Counted from the first letter of the stretch, positions 16,474 through 25,525 are shown. The stretch is 33,105 bases of DNA from Bacteroidota bacterium (GCA_013288235.1 JABDCF010000039.1:1-33105), one strand, 5' to 3'. Notes: a model not told the origin generated them from the sequence alone. Numbers and translations: made by a program.

Positions 16474-18438
16474 TTAGAGGGGGCTGAACCTTGCCGCCCA
16501 TCCGCCGCCGGAGGCCATTTTTATTGTTAGTTTATCTTTTGCAGTTACTGTAATTACTTTTTTGATGTAATCTGTGGCATCGTGATTGGCATTTACCCCA
16601 TCTTCAAATATGGTGGCTTTGTAGCTGCCTTCTCCCAAAAATGATAAATCCATTGTTATTTCGCGCGGGTCCCAGTTGGTCATGGCGCCTGCGTACCAGG
16701 TAGTGCCGTTGCGGCGGGCCATGCTAATAAAATTACCCACGCTGCCGTCGAGCGAGACAGTTTCATTAAAAGTGGTAGGCACTGCTGCTATAAAATCAGT
16801 ACTTTCCTGTTCGCGCATGTATATGGTTGGGTTATCGGCCAGCATTTGCAGCGGTGCTTCAAATATCGCGTACATCGCCAGCTGGTGGCTTCGCGTCCCC
16901 TGTGTCATGGGGTTTGAGTTTACCGGGCGGAAAGCATCTTTGGTAGCATTACGCATACCGCCGGGTGTATAATCCATAGAGCCGGACATCATGCGGATAA
17001 AGGGTATGCTCACATCGTACCCCGGTTGGTTATCAACGCCCCACTTCATATTTTCGAGGCCTTTTACCCCTTCGCAGTTTATAATATTCGGATACGTACG
17101 CTGCATGCCGCTGGGCTTATACATGCCATGATAATCAACCATTAAATGATGGTTGGCAGCCAGTTGCGCCAGTTCATATAATGAACTTACTGCCTTTTGA
17201 TCATCACGGTCGATAAAATCTATTTTAAAACCCTTTACGCCCATTTGCGAGAACTTAGCAAACAAATTATCACCATCCCGGGTAATTGCATACCAGGTCG
17301 ACCATAAAATCACCCCGACATTTTTCTGTTTGCCATAATCAACTATCTGTTGTACATCAAGTTTTGATTGGTTCAAGTCGTGGTCGTCCGACCATCCTTC
17401 GTCAATAATAATATATTCCAGTTTGTTTGCTGCCGCGAAATCGATGTAGTATTTATACGTAGGCACGTTGATGCCTGCTTTAAAATCAACATGGCTTATG
17501 TTCCAGTCGTTCCACCAGTCCCAGGCCACTTTACCTGGTTTTATCCACGAAATATCTGTTAGCCGCGAAGGTTCTGCCAGTCGCTGCATCATGTCGTTAT
17601 CGGCCAGTTGCCTGTCTTCGGTGCTGATGACTACCACACGCCATGGAAAGCTGCGTGTGCCGGCGGTTTTGGCGATATAGTTGGCACGGGTTTTCACCGC
17701 ATAGTTAAGCCGATTTACGAACTCTTCGGTTGGCACTTGAGCAAAAACGCCGTGCAGGCTATTGCCTTCACCCGGTGCAAGGTACATGCCGGGATAATCC
17801 TGCAAGTCGGCTTCAAGTATAACTGCTTTTAAAGCCTGCCCAACATCAACCAGCACCGGTAAAAAGGCAAGGGTATCTTTTTTTATCTTCGATAAGTTTA
17901 AAACATCGTAATGCGATTCAAACGAGGTGTTGAATTTATCCTTGTTGCGGTAGTCGTTTACAAAAGGTAAAAATGCCTTGTCGTCATCCTTGAAATTAAA
18001 ATTAGCTTCTTCGTTTAAAACCGTGATCTCACCTTTTTTCTGTGTAAACCAACGGTAAGCCACGCCATCATTATAAGCCCTGAAAATAACGCCGTAATCG
18101 CCTTTAAAGATGATGGTAAGCTGGTTATAATTATCACGTACTTTATCTTTTTTGTAGATAGGGGTATTGATAACTACATCTGCGGAAGCGGCCACCACTT
18201 TTTTAACCGAAACATTTTGACCCAGTAGTTCGCCGTTATCCAGCATCATACTGATGGCAGATGATGTTATTATATCGGTGCCATCGTGTTGTACCATCCA
18301 ATTGATGGTTTCTTTTGAGGTAATAGTAATATTGATTTTGCCATCCGGCGATTTTACCTGGTAAGTTTTACCTGTTTGGGCTGATACAAACGAAAATGGC
18401 GAAATAATGCACAGCAATAATAAAATTCTGAACTTCAT
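16474..18438 (-). CDS. Secreted GH97-family glycosidase, probably retaining
   Basis: A 654-aa glycoside hydrolase of family 97 (alpha-glucosidase/alpha-galactosidase). A signal peptide (about 1-20, ending SAQ) is followed by the N-terminal beta-sandwich with FRAYNDGVAYRWF (about 119-131) and the (beta/alpha)8 barrel. Barrel motifs are KVAWDWWNDWN (about 303-313), EYIIIDEGWSDDHD (about 341-354), VKGFKIDFIDRDDQ (about 401-414) and NCEGVKGLENMKW (about 454-466). The C-terminus is a beta domain. D407 in the KIDF segment is the candidate nucleophile of retaining GH97 enzymes; inverting SusB-type members lack an Asp there. Calcium ligands were not individually assigned. No SusC/SusD genes are adjacent, so it is not part of a visible polysaccharide utilisation locus. 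Confidence 0.9.
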   Translation of the reverse strand: MKFRILLLLCIISPFSFVSAQTGKTYQVKSPDGKINITITSKETINWMVQHDGTDIITSSAISMMLDNGELLGQNVSVKKVVAASADVVINTPIYKKDKVRDNYNQLTIIFKGDYGVIFRAYNDGVAYRWFTQKKGEITVLNEEANFNFKDDDKAFLPFVNDYRNKDKFNTSFESHYDVLNLSKIKKDTLAFLPVLVDVGQALKAVILEADLQDYPGMYLAPGEGNSLHGVFAQVPTEEFVNRLNYAVKTRANYIAKTAGTRSFPWRVVVISTEDRQLADNDMMQRLAEPSRLTDISWIKPGKVAWDWWNDWNISHVDFKAGINVPTYKYYIDFAAANKLEYIIIDEGWSDDHDLNQSKLDVQQIVDYGKQKNVGVILWSTWYAITRDGDNLFAKFSQMGVKGFKIDFIDRDDQKAVSSLYELAQLAANHHLMVDYHGMYKPSGMQRTYPNIINCEGVKGLENMKWGVDNQPGYDVSIPFIRMMSGSMDYTPGGMRNATKDAFRPVNSNPMTQGTRSHQLAMYAIFEAPLQMLADNPTIYMREQESTDFIAAVPTTFNETVSLDGSVGNFISMARRNGTTWYAGAMTNWDPREITMDLSFLGEGSYKATIFEDGVNANHDATDYIKKVITVTAKDKLTIKMASGGGWAARFSPL

Positions 18439-18610
18439 CGGGTGAACAATTAGGGTTTGAGGGTTGGTTTATAAACTGTCGAAGCTAAATAAAATCCCCG
18501 GAATTAATAATGTATTGTTGACAATTTTTAACGGCGTTACAAACGCATCAAGGCAGATAAAACTATTATCGTTTCCGCGATTTTTTTAAATAGTAAGAAG
18601 TGCTTCCTTA
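18439..18610. other. Intergenic region upstream of the GH97 gene
   Basis: The 172 bases between the GH97 start and the small membrane protein stop are A/T-rich and contain no ORF. They presumably hold the GH97 promoter, but I could not identify a -7 element with confidence. Confidence 0.4.
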
Positions 18611-18856
18611 TTAATTACCCACGGCCCCTACAAAGTACATGGCAACGGCAAATATGGCTATTACTATTGCCCAGGTTTTTATTGATGCGGGCTTTAACCC
18701 TACAAAAATAATGATGGGAGTGACTAAAAAGCCTACGCCGCCCTTTATATATTGATGGTTTACACATGCGCCTATGCCGCCAATTACCAAAAAGGCACAA
18801 ATTATAATAGATACCGTACGGAAAGCAATGGTGTTAATTTTGTCGGCGTCCATCAT
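18611..18856 (-). CDS. Small integral membrane protein of unknown function
   Basis: An 81-aa protein with three hydrophobic segments (about 14-30, 38-53 and 61-78) and short polar loops (NHQYIKGG; KPASIKT). No enzymatic motif. The second Met (codon 2) is an equally possible start. It is alone in its orientation between the GH97 gene and the divergent surface-protein gene, so context gives no function. Confidence 0.6.
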   Translation of the reverse strand: MMDADKINTIAFRTVSIIICAFLVIGGIGACVNHQYIKGGVGFLVTPIIIFVGLKPASIKTWAIVIAIFAVAMYFVGAVGN

Positions 18857-19132
18857 GCGGTTGTTTATTGCTAATATAACGTTAACTGGCGAATTGGATG
18901 CAGGAATTATTGTCTTTTGGTTCCGGTGCTGTTGGTGGTTAAGCAGTTACCTAAACATGGTCGTCGCCAAAAAACACTGTTTTAACATACTTATTTATTT
19001 TGAGTAATATTAATGTAAAAAATGCATTACAAAGCAGTTTTTGTTGAAAATTTTTGTGTATTTGGCTTTTAATGGAATAGTTTTACAAGAAAATTGCGTC
19101 AGCAATTCCCTTAGTTAATGAATATTACATTT

Positions 19133-20068
19133 ATGAAAATAATTCTATCTGTTCTCCTAACCGCAATCACAATTCAATTCGCAAAGGCACAAAACGGAAA
19201 TATTACCGGCTCGGTGCAGGATGAAAATGGCAGGCTTTTACACTTCGTGGCCATCGAAGACAACAAATATCAAAATGTGGCATTTACCGATTCATTGGGC
19301 AATTTCACCATCCCGGTACACCCTGATTCGAAACTCCAGTTTGCATTGGAAGGTTATCGTGATACATTATTTACAGCAGGAAAAATTAGCGAGACCCCCC
19401 AGGTTATTTTAAAATCATACGCAAAAGTTCCTGTAGAAACATTTAACCTTAGTTTACACCCCTTTACAAGGGCTGACGGTTTACTTGTCCCTGTCGCGCA
19501 AAAGCCAAACCAGGTTGGCAGCAGGTACATGTTTGATGGTTTTTCGCATGGCTTTATTATAGATGCATCCGGAAATTTGGTTAGTAACCCATATTACCTG
19601 TTTGATTATGAAAAAGTGAGCGGGCTGCTTTTGCTAACTGTCGACAAGAAAAATGTAAAAGCGGTAGTTAAAGAACAGGTGAAATCGTTTACTATATACA
19701 ATAATGTTGATGAGCGTTTTAATTTTGAAAGGGTGCCTGCAATAGACAAAATACGTTATGTACAGGTTTTAGCAACTGGCAAAAAATATAAAATATGCAA
19801 GCTCATTACAACCAAGTTTGTCCCTGCCGATTTTGAAAATACCGCATCGGGCGGTGCTGGTAATGATTTTGACGAATACGTTGATAATGCCGAATATTAT
19901 GTGCTCAATGTGCAAAACGATCAACTCCACAAATTAGCGTTGAGAAAGAAATCGATTAAAGATGATTTTAATGAAGATGCTGATAAAGTGGATAAGTTTT
20001 TAACCGACAACTCCGGCAAAATAGATGAGCCCTACTTAAGTAATTTGGGCAATTATATGAACCAATAG
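19133..20068 (+). CDS. Exported protein with a carboxypeptidase-regulatory-like N-terminal domain
   Basis: A 311-aa protein from the ATG at 19133; an ATG at 19118 would add five residues. The signal peptide is about 1-19 (KIILSVLLTA ... FAKAQ). Residues about 22-95 (GNITGSVQDENGRLLHFVAI ... GYRD) show the beta-sandwich pattern of CarboxypepD_reg-like domains that open many Bacteroidota outer-membrane proteins. The rest is beta-rich, with acidic stretches near the C-terminus, and I do not recognise it. There is no TonB plug or barrel, so it is not a receptor. It is followed by a strong terminator and appears monocistronic. Confidence 0.7.
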   Translation: MKIILSVLLTAITIQFAKAQNGNITGSVQDENGRLLHFVAIEDNKYQNVAFTDSLGNFTIPVHPDSKLQFALEGYRDTLFTAGKISETPQVILKSYAKVPVETFNLSLHPFTRADGLLVPVAQKPNQVGSRYMFDGFSHGFIIDASGNLVSNPYYLFDYEKVSGLLLLTVDKKNVKAVVKEQVKSFTIYNNVDERFNFERVPAIDKIRYVQVLATGKKYKICKLITTKFVPADFENTASGGAGNDFDEYVDNAEYYVLNVQNDQLHKLALRKKSIKDDFNEDADKVDKFLTDNSGKIDEPYLSNLGNYMNQ

Positions 20069-20119
20069 TTTGAAAGATGTATAAATAAAAAACAGTAGCA
20101 ATACCTATTTCTGTAAAGG

Positions 20120-20150
20120 TTCCCGGGGCAGTTCTGCCACGGGAATTTTT
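20120..20150 (+). terminator. Rho-independent terminator
   Basis: The stem TTCCCG-GGCAG pairs with CTGCC-CGGGAA around a two-base loop, with one G/A mismatch, and is followed by TTTTT. It lies 52 bp after the stop of the exported protein gene. Confidence 0.8.
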
Positions 20151-20234
20151 ATGCGATAAAATTTAAAAACGACCATCTTTCAATAAGCCATACTACTTAT
20201 ATTGCATTATCTTTTATAATAAACTCAATTGGGA

Positions 20235-21134
20235 ATGAGAGCATTATTATCGATCACCGGCCTTTTTATATTAACCGGCTATTTATCTGCATTCGCCCAG
20301 CCCAGGGGCGGTACACCAAAATATGCCCATATCATTGTTATTATAGAAGAAAACCATAGCTACAGCGAACTGATAGGATCAGTAAATGCGCCGTACATAA
20401 CTAAGCTATCCAAAGGAGGGGCACTATTTACAAATTCGCATGGTATAGGGCATCCAAGCCAGCCTAATTATTTGGTGATGTTCTCGGGCAGCACACAGGG
20501 TGTAATCGATGATAATTGCGCCGTAAGTCAGTATACTACCCCCAATCTGGGTGCAGCGCTGATAAAAAAAGGCCTTAGCTTTAAGGGGTTTGCGCAAACA
20601 ATGCCTTCGGCCGGTTACATGGGGTGCGCATATATTCAAAGTACGCTTACTGTGGGCTACCTGTATGCCCGTAAACATTGCCCATGGGTAAACTGGCAGG
20701 GCCCGGGCGATAATCAATTGCCCCGATCAGTTAGTTTGCCAATGACAGACTTCCCTACCAACTTTAATAAACTACCTACGGTGGCCTTCGTAATCCCCGA
20801 TATGGATCGTGATATGCACAACATAGGCGCCCCCGGTGATGCCGCTGCCATACAACGCGGCGATAAATGGCTGAAAGAATACATTGCCGCCTACGCCGAA
20901 TGGGCCAAAACCCATAACAGCTTATTGATTGTAACCTTTGATGAGGATGATTACAACCCGCAAAACAACAACCGCATCCCAACCATATTTTATGGTGCGA
21001 AGGTAAAAACCGGGAAATATGGTGAGCCCATTAACCACTTTAATGTGCTGCATACCATTGAAAATATGTATGGGATTGCAGTTACCGATACATCATCGGC
21101 GAAGCCGATAAGCGGAGTTTGGAGGAAGAAATAG
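20235..21134 (+). CDS. Secreted phosphoesterase (acid phosphatase AcpA/phospholipase C-like superfamily)
   Basis: A 299-aa enzyme with a signal peptide (about 1-22, ending SAFAQ). Motifs of the phosphoesterase family are IIVIIEENHSY at the start of the mature protein (metal-binding Glu/Asn), SHGIGHPSQPNYL (candidate nucleophile Ser in HPSQPNY) and LIVTFDEDDYNPQNNN (metal-binding Asp/Glu). Two cysteine-containing loops could form a disulfide. It is expected to hydrolyse phosphate monoesters or phospholipids in the periplasm; the substrate is not predictable. The ATG at 20235 begins a good signal peptide, whereas the in-frame TTG at 20229 adds only two residues. Confidence 0.85.
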   Translation: MRALLSITGLFILTGYLSAFAQPRGGTPKYAHIIVIIEENHSYSELIGSVNAPYITKLSKGGALFTNSHGIGHPSQPNYLVMFSGSTQGVIDDNCAVSQYTTPNLGAALIKKGLSFKGFAQTMPSAGYMGCAYIQSTLTVGYLYARKHCPWVNWQGPGDNQLPRSVSLPMTDFPTNFNKLPTVAFVIPDMDRDMHNIGAPGDAAAIQRGDKWLKEYIAAYAEWAKTHNSLLIVTFDEDDYNPQNNNRIPTIFYGAKVKTGKYGEPINHFNVLHTIENMYGIAVTDTSSAKPISGVWRKK

Positions 21135-21346
21135 GTTGCTGTAGTTAGCGTTCCGCGGAATAGAAGGAAGAATGGTTGGAATGATTTGGAACGATCAACT
21201 GCCCAGCCCGGTTGTTGCGAGAACGAAGCAATCTATACATAGGACATTTAACGAAACAGGATGTATTGTGTTTACGGCGCGCGGCTGACAGGCAATGAAT
21301 TAAAGAGCGCCTTGAGGTAACGAAAGCTTAAGCGGTGTGAACCTTC
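21135..21346. other. Intergenic region with a repeat fragment
   Basis: A 212-base stretch without a gene. It contains TTGCGAGAACGAAGCAATCT (21218-21237), which resembles the short GCGAGGAACGAAGCAAT interspersed repeat often seen between Bacteroidota genes, and a small palindrome TTCCGCGGAA. Nothing else is recognised. Confidence 0.4.
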
Positions 21347-21640
21347 TCAATCTCCATAAAATGCCAAGTAAGTATGCGGTTCTATTTTACATCTTAAAGC
21401 TAAATCGATGATTCCTTCGATATCAGTAATATATTCCGTGTCTTGAATTTTGTTTAAATCTGAAATTAAATCAACCATTTATAGTTTGTTGAAAATTGTA
21501 TCTCCGTATGGATCTAAATATTTCAATAATTTAAACTGTTTGTTATTTGAGGGATCAAAAACTACCGGTGAAGTAAAATCAACGTTCAGAGACAATATTC
21601 CTATTCTATGTTCATCTTCCAAAACTACCGTCCAATGCAT
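21347..21640 (-). pseudogene. Small protein gene interrupted by an in-frame TAA
   Basis: Reading the minus strand from the ATG at 21640 gives 53 codons (MHWTVVLEDEHRIG ... KYLDPYGDTIFNKL), then TAA at 21481-21479. The same frame continues at once with ATG and 42 more codons (VDLISDLNKIQ ... HTYLAFYGD) to a TGA at 21347. The two halves join without a gap and read as one compact 97-codon protein, so a single base change (for example CAA to TAA) is the simplest explanation. The style resembles small cytosolic immunity-type proteins, but I cannot name the family and no toxin gene is adjacent. The alternative is two coupled mini-genes of 53 and 43 aa. Confidence 0.6.
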
Positions 21641-21679
21641 GCTTTTCAAATTAAATATTTATAGCCAATTACCAATATC

Positions 21680-22204
21680 TCAAAACACTTGCACCACCCT
21701 CTTATCCGGAAAATCCAACTTCTCGCTTTTCCTTACGCCGTTTACAATAATGTGTACAATATTTATCTGGTCGTCAAAAAGGTTATGTAGCAGGCTTACT
21801 TCTACCTCTACTTTTTTTACTGGGGGCAGCTTGTCCGATTCGAGGTAAACATCCACGGCTTCTTTATTAAGCTCAAAGCCTAAATAATTCAGGTTCGCCG
21901 GTTTATCATCTGCTTTTATGTGCAGGTTGGCGGCTAAATAGCTTTTAACAAGGGCGTCCATGGCGGCATGCATCTCTGTTTTGCTGAGGTCGGTTTTGGC
22001 CTTGTATTGTTTGGCAAGGGCGGCCTCAAAATCATCGGTAAAAATGGTACATATTACTTCAAGCTTGTTATCCTTGCCGTTGTATTCAACATTGCTGGTG
22101 CTTACATGTATGGGGTGAAAACCCTTAACAGCATGGCTAACAGGTGCAATTATGCCCCCAAATATGTAACAATATAATAGCGGTTTGTAAATAAAAGCCA
22201 ACAT
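21680..22204 (-). CDS. Exported DUF6702-like protein
   Basis: A 174-aa protein with an N-terminal hydrophobic signal segment (about 5-25) and a beta-rich mature part beginning FHPIHVSTSNVEYNGKDNKLEV. It continues with ICTIFTDDFEAALAK, a helical middle, and ends in strands. This matches my memory of the DUF6702 group, found beside HupE/UreJ and M1 peptidase genes in Bacteroidota. The function is unknown. It is divergent from the HupE-like gene with 66 bp between starts, so a shared control region is likely. Confidence 0.7.
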   Translation of the reverse strand: MLAFIYKPLLYCYIFGGIIAPVSHAVKGFHPIHVSTSNVEYNGKDNKLEVICTIFTDDFEAALAKQYKAKTDLSKTEMHAAMDALVKSYLAANLHIKADDKPANLNYLGFELNKEAVDVYLESDKLPPVKKVEVEVSLLHNLFDDQINIVHIIVNGVRKSEKLDFPDKRVVQVF

Positions 22205-22270
22205 AGTGTACCGGAATTTTTATAGTTAAAAAAACGCCCTAAATTAGTGCTTTCAACCGTTAGTTTTATA

Positions 22271-22849
22271 ATGTCCGACTTTGCTTTTTATTTTAAGATG
22301 GGTTGGGAGCATATTATCAGCAAGGATGCGTTAGACCATCAGCTGTTTATCCTCGCCCTCGCTTGTGTTTACGCCATTGGGGACATTAAAAAGGTGCTGA
22401 TATTGGTTACCGCGTTTACCATAGGGCATTCGCTAACATTGGCGCTGAGTGTATATGATATTATCCGTTTCAGCAGTAAATGGGTGGAGTTTTTAATACC
22501 CTGCACAATTTTTTTAACAGCGCTGAACAACATCATCCAGGTTGATAAAAAGAATAAAAGTGCCCGGATAAATTATTATCTTGCCTTGTGTTTCGGCTTA
22601 ATACATGGTATGGGTTTCGCAAACGCTATCCGTATTATGCTGGCCAAAGATCAAACCATTGGCTGGGGGCTTTTCGGTTTTAACGTAGGCTTAGAGGCTG
22701 GTCAAATATTTTGCGTGGCCATAATTTTAATTATCGGCCTGCTGTTTTTAAATGGTTTAAAAGTAAAAAGGCGCGACTGGATATTTTTTCTTTCATCGGG
22801 AGTATTTGCGCTTTCGGTGAAAATGGCTTTGGAGAGGCTACCGTTTTGA
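22271..22849 (+). CDS. HupE/UreJ-like membrane protein
   Basis: A 192-aa integral membrane protein with about six hydrophobic segments. HupE/UreJ-type histidine motifs are visible: GWEHII with DHQ (H14, D22-H23), GHSLTL (H53) and GLIHGMGFA (H112). Family members are linked to nickel or cobalt uptake, but Bacteroidota members occur without hydrogenase or urease, and none is seen here. The ATG at 22271 is preferred; an ATG at 22247 would add eight residues. It lies upstream of the M1 peptidase gene, separated by a repeat. Confidence 0.82.
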   Translation: MSDFAFYFKMGWEHIISKDALDHQLFILALACVYAIGDIKKVLILVTAFTIGHSLTLALSVYDIIRFSSKWVEFLIPCTIFLTALNNIIQVDKKNKSARINYYLALCFGLIHGMGFANAIRIMLAKDQTIGWGLFGFNVGLEAGQIFCVAIILIIGLLFLNGLKVKRRDWIFFLSSGVFALSVKMALERLPF

Positions 22850-22853
22850 TTTC

Positions 22854-22937
22854 GCCTCACCCAGCCCTCTCCAAAAGGAGAGGGCTAAAAAAGCGCGAAG
22901 TTAAAGTCCTCTCCTTTGGAGAGGATTTAGGTGAGGC
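22854..22937. repeat. Intergenic inverted repeat element
   Basis: GCCTCAC at 22854-22860 pairs with GTGAGGC at 22931-22937. Inside, CCCTCTCCAAAAGGAGAGGG and TCCTCTCCTTTGGAGAGGA are each self-complementary and also related to each other in inverted orientation. The whole can fold as two nested hairpins. This is the familiar style of short interspersed repeats between Bacteroidota genes. It may attenuate transcription from the HupE gene into the M1 gene. Confidence 0.7.
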
Positions 22938-23018
22938 AACAAGTACATCTTCCGGACTTTCGGTCTTTTCCGACTGCCGGACTAATAACAAAGAAAACTG
23001 ATCTTAATTAATTATACA

Positions 23019-25427
23019 ATGAAAAAAGTATTTACCACACTATTTACCGCCTGTGTCTGTTTCAGTGCAGGTTTTGCGCAGGATATTCAGAATAATCCCG
23101 GCAGCAATCATGGTAACAAGTTCGAACAGCTTGGCACTATTTTACCTACGCCAAATGAGCAGCGCACGGCAAGTGGCGCGCCCGGTGCAAAGTACTGGCA
23201 GCAACGTGCAGACTACAATATTAAATGTAGCCTTGACGAAAAAGCCCTGAAACTTACCGGCGAAGAAACCATCACTTATTTCAACAACTCGCCCGATCCG
23301 CTGGATTATATATGGCTGCAACTTGACGAAAACCAGCACAACAACCTTGATAATGCCAATTACCAGAGCAGCACAGTGATGCCAAAAGTGGCAGGTACAG
23401 CAGCATTAGAAAGGGCGGAAATTAAAACTGATGATAATGGTTATGGTGATAAGATAGCCAGCATCACTGATGCCTTAGGCAAAGCATTGCCCTATACCAT
23501 CAATAAAACTATGATGCGCGTAGATCTGCAAACGCCTTTAAAACCGGGGCAGCAATTTGTATTTAAAGTAAAATGGAGCTATAAAATAAGCGACAGGCTA
23601 ACTTTGGGCGGTCGCGGTGGCTATGAGTTTTTCCCCGGTGATGGCAACTACCTGTTCACTATGACCCAATGGTACCCTCGCCTTTGCGTTTATAGCGATT
23701 TCCAGGGCTGGCAAAACCACCAGTTTACCGGCAGGGGCGAGTTTGCTTTAACCTTCGGTAATTTCCATGTGCAGATGACCGTTCCGGCTGATCACGTGAT
23801 TGGCGGCACCGGCGAGTGTATCAATTATGCAGCCGTGTTAACACCCGGCCAGTTAGCAAAATACAACCAGGCAAAAACATCGAAAGTACCGGTAGAGATA
23901 GTTACCTTGGATGAAGCCAAAAACAGGGAAATCCATCCAAGCACTGCCACTAAAACCTGGGTTTTTCAGGCCAATAACGTGCGCGACTTTGCATGGACAT
24001 CGTCGCGTAAATTTATTTGGGATGGCATGGGCCAGGATGTTGAAGGCAAAAACGTAATGTGCATGAGCTATTACGGCAAAGAAGCTTATGGCTTGTACCG
24101 TAAATATTCAACCAGGCTGGTAGCGCATACTGTTAAAACATATTCAAGCTTCACCTTCGCATACCCTTACCCGGTTGCACAGAGTGTTGAGGCATCAAAC
24201 GGCATGGAATACCCGATGATTTGCTTTAACAACGGCCGTACTGAAAAAGACGGCACTTATAGCGAAAGCACCAAGAACGGCATGATAGGCGTAATTATAC
24301 ACGAAGTTGGGCATAACTTTTTCCCGATGATAGTAAACAGCGATGAGCGCCAGTGGACATGGATGGATGAAGGTCTGAACTCATTTGTGGAATACCTTAC
24401 AGAAGAACTTTGGGACAACTCGTTCCCAAGCAAAAAAGGCGCTGCGTATACCCAGATTGATTATATGAAGCTGCCCAAAAATGAATTGGAGCCTATCATG
24501 ACCAACTCTGAAGATATAGTTAGGTTCGGTCCCAATGCTTATACCAAACCAGCTACAGCATTAAATATTTTGCGCGAAACCATTATGGGCCGTAAGCTGT
24601 TTGACTTTGCATTTAAAGAATATGCAAGGCGTTGGGAATTTAAACACCCAACACCTGCCGACTTTTTCAGGACAATGGAAGATGCCAGCGGCGAAAACCT
24701 GGATTGGTTTTGGAGAGGCTGGTTTTATGGGATAGAACCTTGCGATATTTCGCTTGATTCGGTAAAGGTAGCCAAGGCTGACCTGGATGGTAACCTGCCT
24801 GCGCAATTTGGTGGCCGCGGCGGCGCCAGGCCGGGCGGCAATAAAGTGGCTGCGCCTTTAGTGAACAACTTTGATGATATATCGAAGATTAGGAACCGTG
24901 AGGATAAGAAAATACAATTTTATGTAGACAAAGATACGACAGTACGCGATTTTTACTGGAAATACGATCGTGGCCTTGCATCTGTGGATAGCTCGAAATT
25001 CAGGGACATGACGAAAGCCAAAACAATGGCTGACCGTGCACCCGAGGCATTTACCGATGAAGACAAAGCAAAATATGCTAACAAGTTTTTTTATGAATTG
25101 AATTTCAGCAATAAAGGTGGTTTGGTGATGCCTATCATTGTACAGTTTACCTATGTTGATGGCACCAAACTAATAGACCGCATTCCCGCCCAGGTATGGC
25201 GTTTGAATGAAAAACATGTATCAAAATTCTATGTGCAGGATAAGGAAGTAGCCTCGATATTGGTTGATCCTTTCCGCGAAACATGTGATATTGATGAAAG
25301 TAATAACTACTGGGGCAAATTGCCCGAGCCGTCAAAATTCCAGGTGTTTAAACAAAAGGTTGCAGCGGGCGGCGCACGCGGGCAATCAGTTGGTGTAAAC
25401 CCGATGCAGGTAGGCAGCGGTAAATAA
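23019..25427 (+). CDS. Secreted M1-family zinc metallopeptidase
   Basis: An 802-aa aminopeptidase-like enzyme. A signal peptide (about 1-20, ending GFAQ) precedes a beta-rich N-terminal domain. The substrate-binding NGMEYPMI segment corresponds to the M1 GxMEN motif. The zinc site is H428-E-V-G-H432, with the third ligand E451 in WMDEGLN, exactly the M1 HExxH-x18-E spacing. The C-terminal third contains a Gly/Arg-rich linker (FGGRGGARPGG) and beta-rich sequence. It probably acts in the periplasm or at the cell surface on peptides. It follows the HupE-like gene, a recurring neighbour of this peptidase group in Bacteroidota, and ends at a strong terminator. Confidence 0.92.
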   Translation: MKKVFTTLFTACVCFSAGFAQDIQNNPGSNHGNKFEQLGTILPTPNEQRTASGAPGAKYWQQRADYNIKCSLDEKALKLTGEETITYFNNSPDPLDYIWLQLDENQHNNLDNANYQSSTVMPKVAGTAALERAEIKTDDNGYGDKIASITDALGKALPYTINKTMMRVDLQTPLKPGQQFVFKVKWSYKISDRLTLGGRGGYEFFPGDGNYLFTMTQWYPRLCVYSDFQGWQNHQFTGRGEFALTFGNFHVQMTVPADHVIGGTGECINYAAVLTPGQLAKYNQAKTSKVPVEIVTLDEAKNREIHPSTATKTWVFQANNVRDFAWTSSRKFIWDGMGQDVEGKNVMCMSYYGKEAYGLYRKYSTRLVAHTVKTYSSFTFAYPYPVAQSVEASNGMEYPMICFNNGRTEKDGTYSESTKNGMIGVIIHEVGHNFFPMIVNSDERQWTWMDEGLNSFVEYLTEELWDNSFPSKKGAAYTQIDYMKLPKNELEPIMTNSEDIVRFGPNAYTKPATALNILRETIMGRKLFDFAFKEYARRWEFKHPTPADFFRTMEDASGENLDWFWRGWFYGIEPCDISLDSVKVAKADLDGNLPAQFGGRGGARPGGNKVAAPLVNNFDDISKIRNREDKKIQFYVDKDTTVRDFYWKYDRGLASVDSSKFRDMTKAKTMADRAPEAFTDEDKAKYANKFFYELNFSNKGGLVMPIIVQFTYVDGTKLIDRIPAQVWRLNEKHVSKFYVQDKEVASILVDPFRETCDIDESNNYWGKLPEPSKFQVFKQKVAAGGARGQSVGVNPMQVGSGK

Positions 25428-25475
25428 GACCGGGATTTATAGGATTAAGGGATTCACAGGATTTTATCCGATCAG

Positions 25476-25512
25476 ACTTCCGAAGCTTTAAAAACTTCGG
25501 AAGTTTTTTTTT
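25476..25512 (+). terminator. Rho-independent terminator after the M1 peptidase gene
   Basis: A perfect 10-bp stem, ACTTCCGAAG/CTTCGGAAGT, with a 9-base loop is followed by a run of T at 25504-25512. The opposite strand lacks a T-tract, so it mainly serves the plus-strand gene and not the convergent MNIO operon. Confidence 0.88.
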
Positions 25513-25525
25513 GCTATCAAAACGC

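Noticed and set aside
18611..18856. The small membrane protein as a toxin of a type I toxin-antitoxin pair
   Set aside because: At 81 aa with three membrane segments it is larger than typical type I toxins, and no antisense RNA promoter was recognised.
21450..21848. A 132-codon plus-strand frame
   Set aside because: It is antisense to the split small gene and the start of the DUF6702-like gene's 3' part. Its serine/phenylalanine/threonine-rich composition is typical of a shadow.
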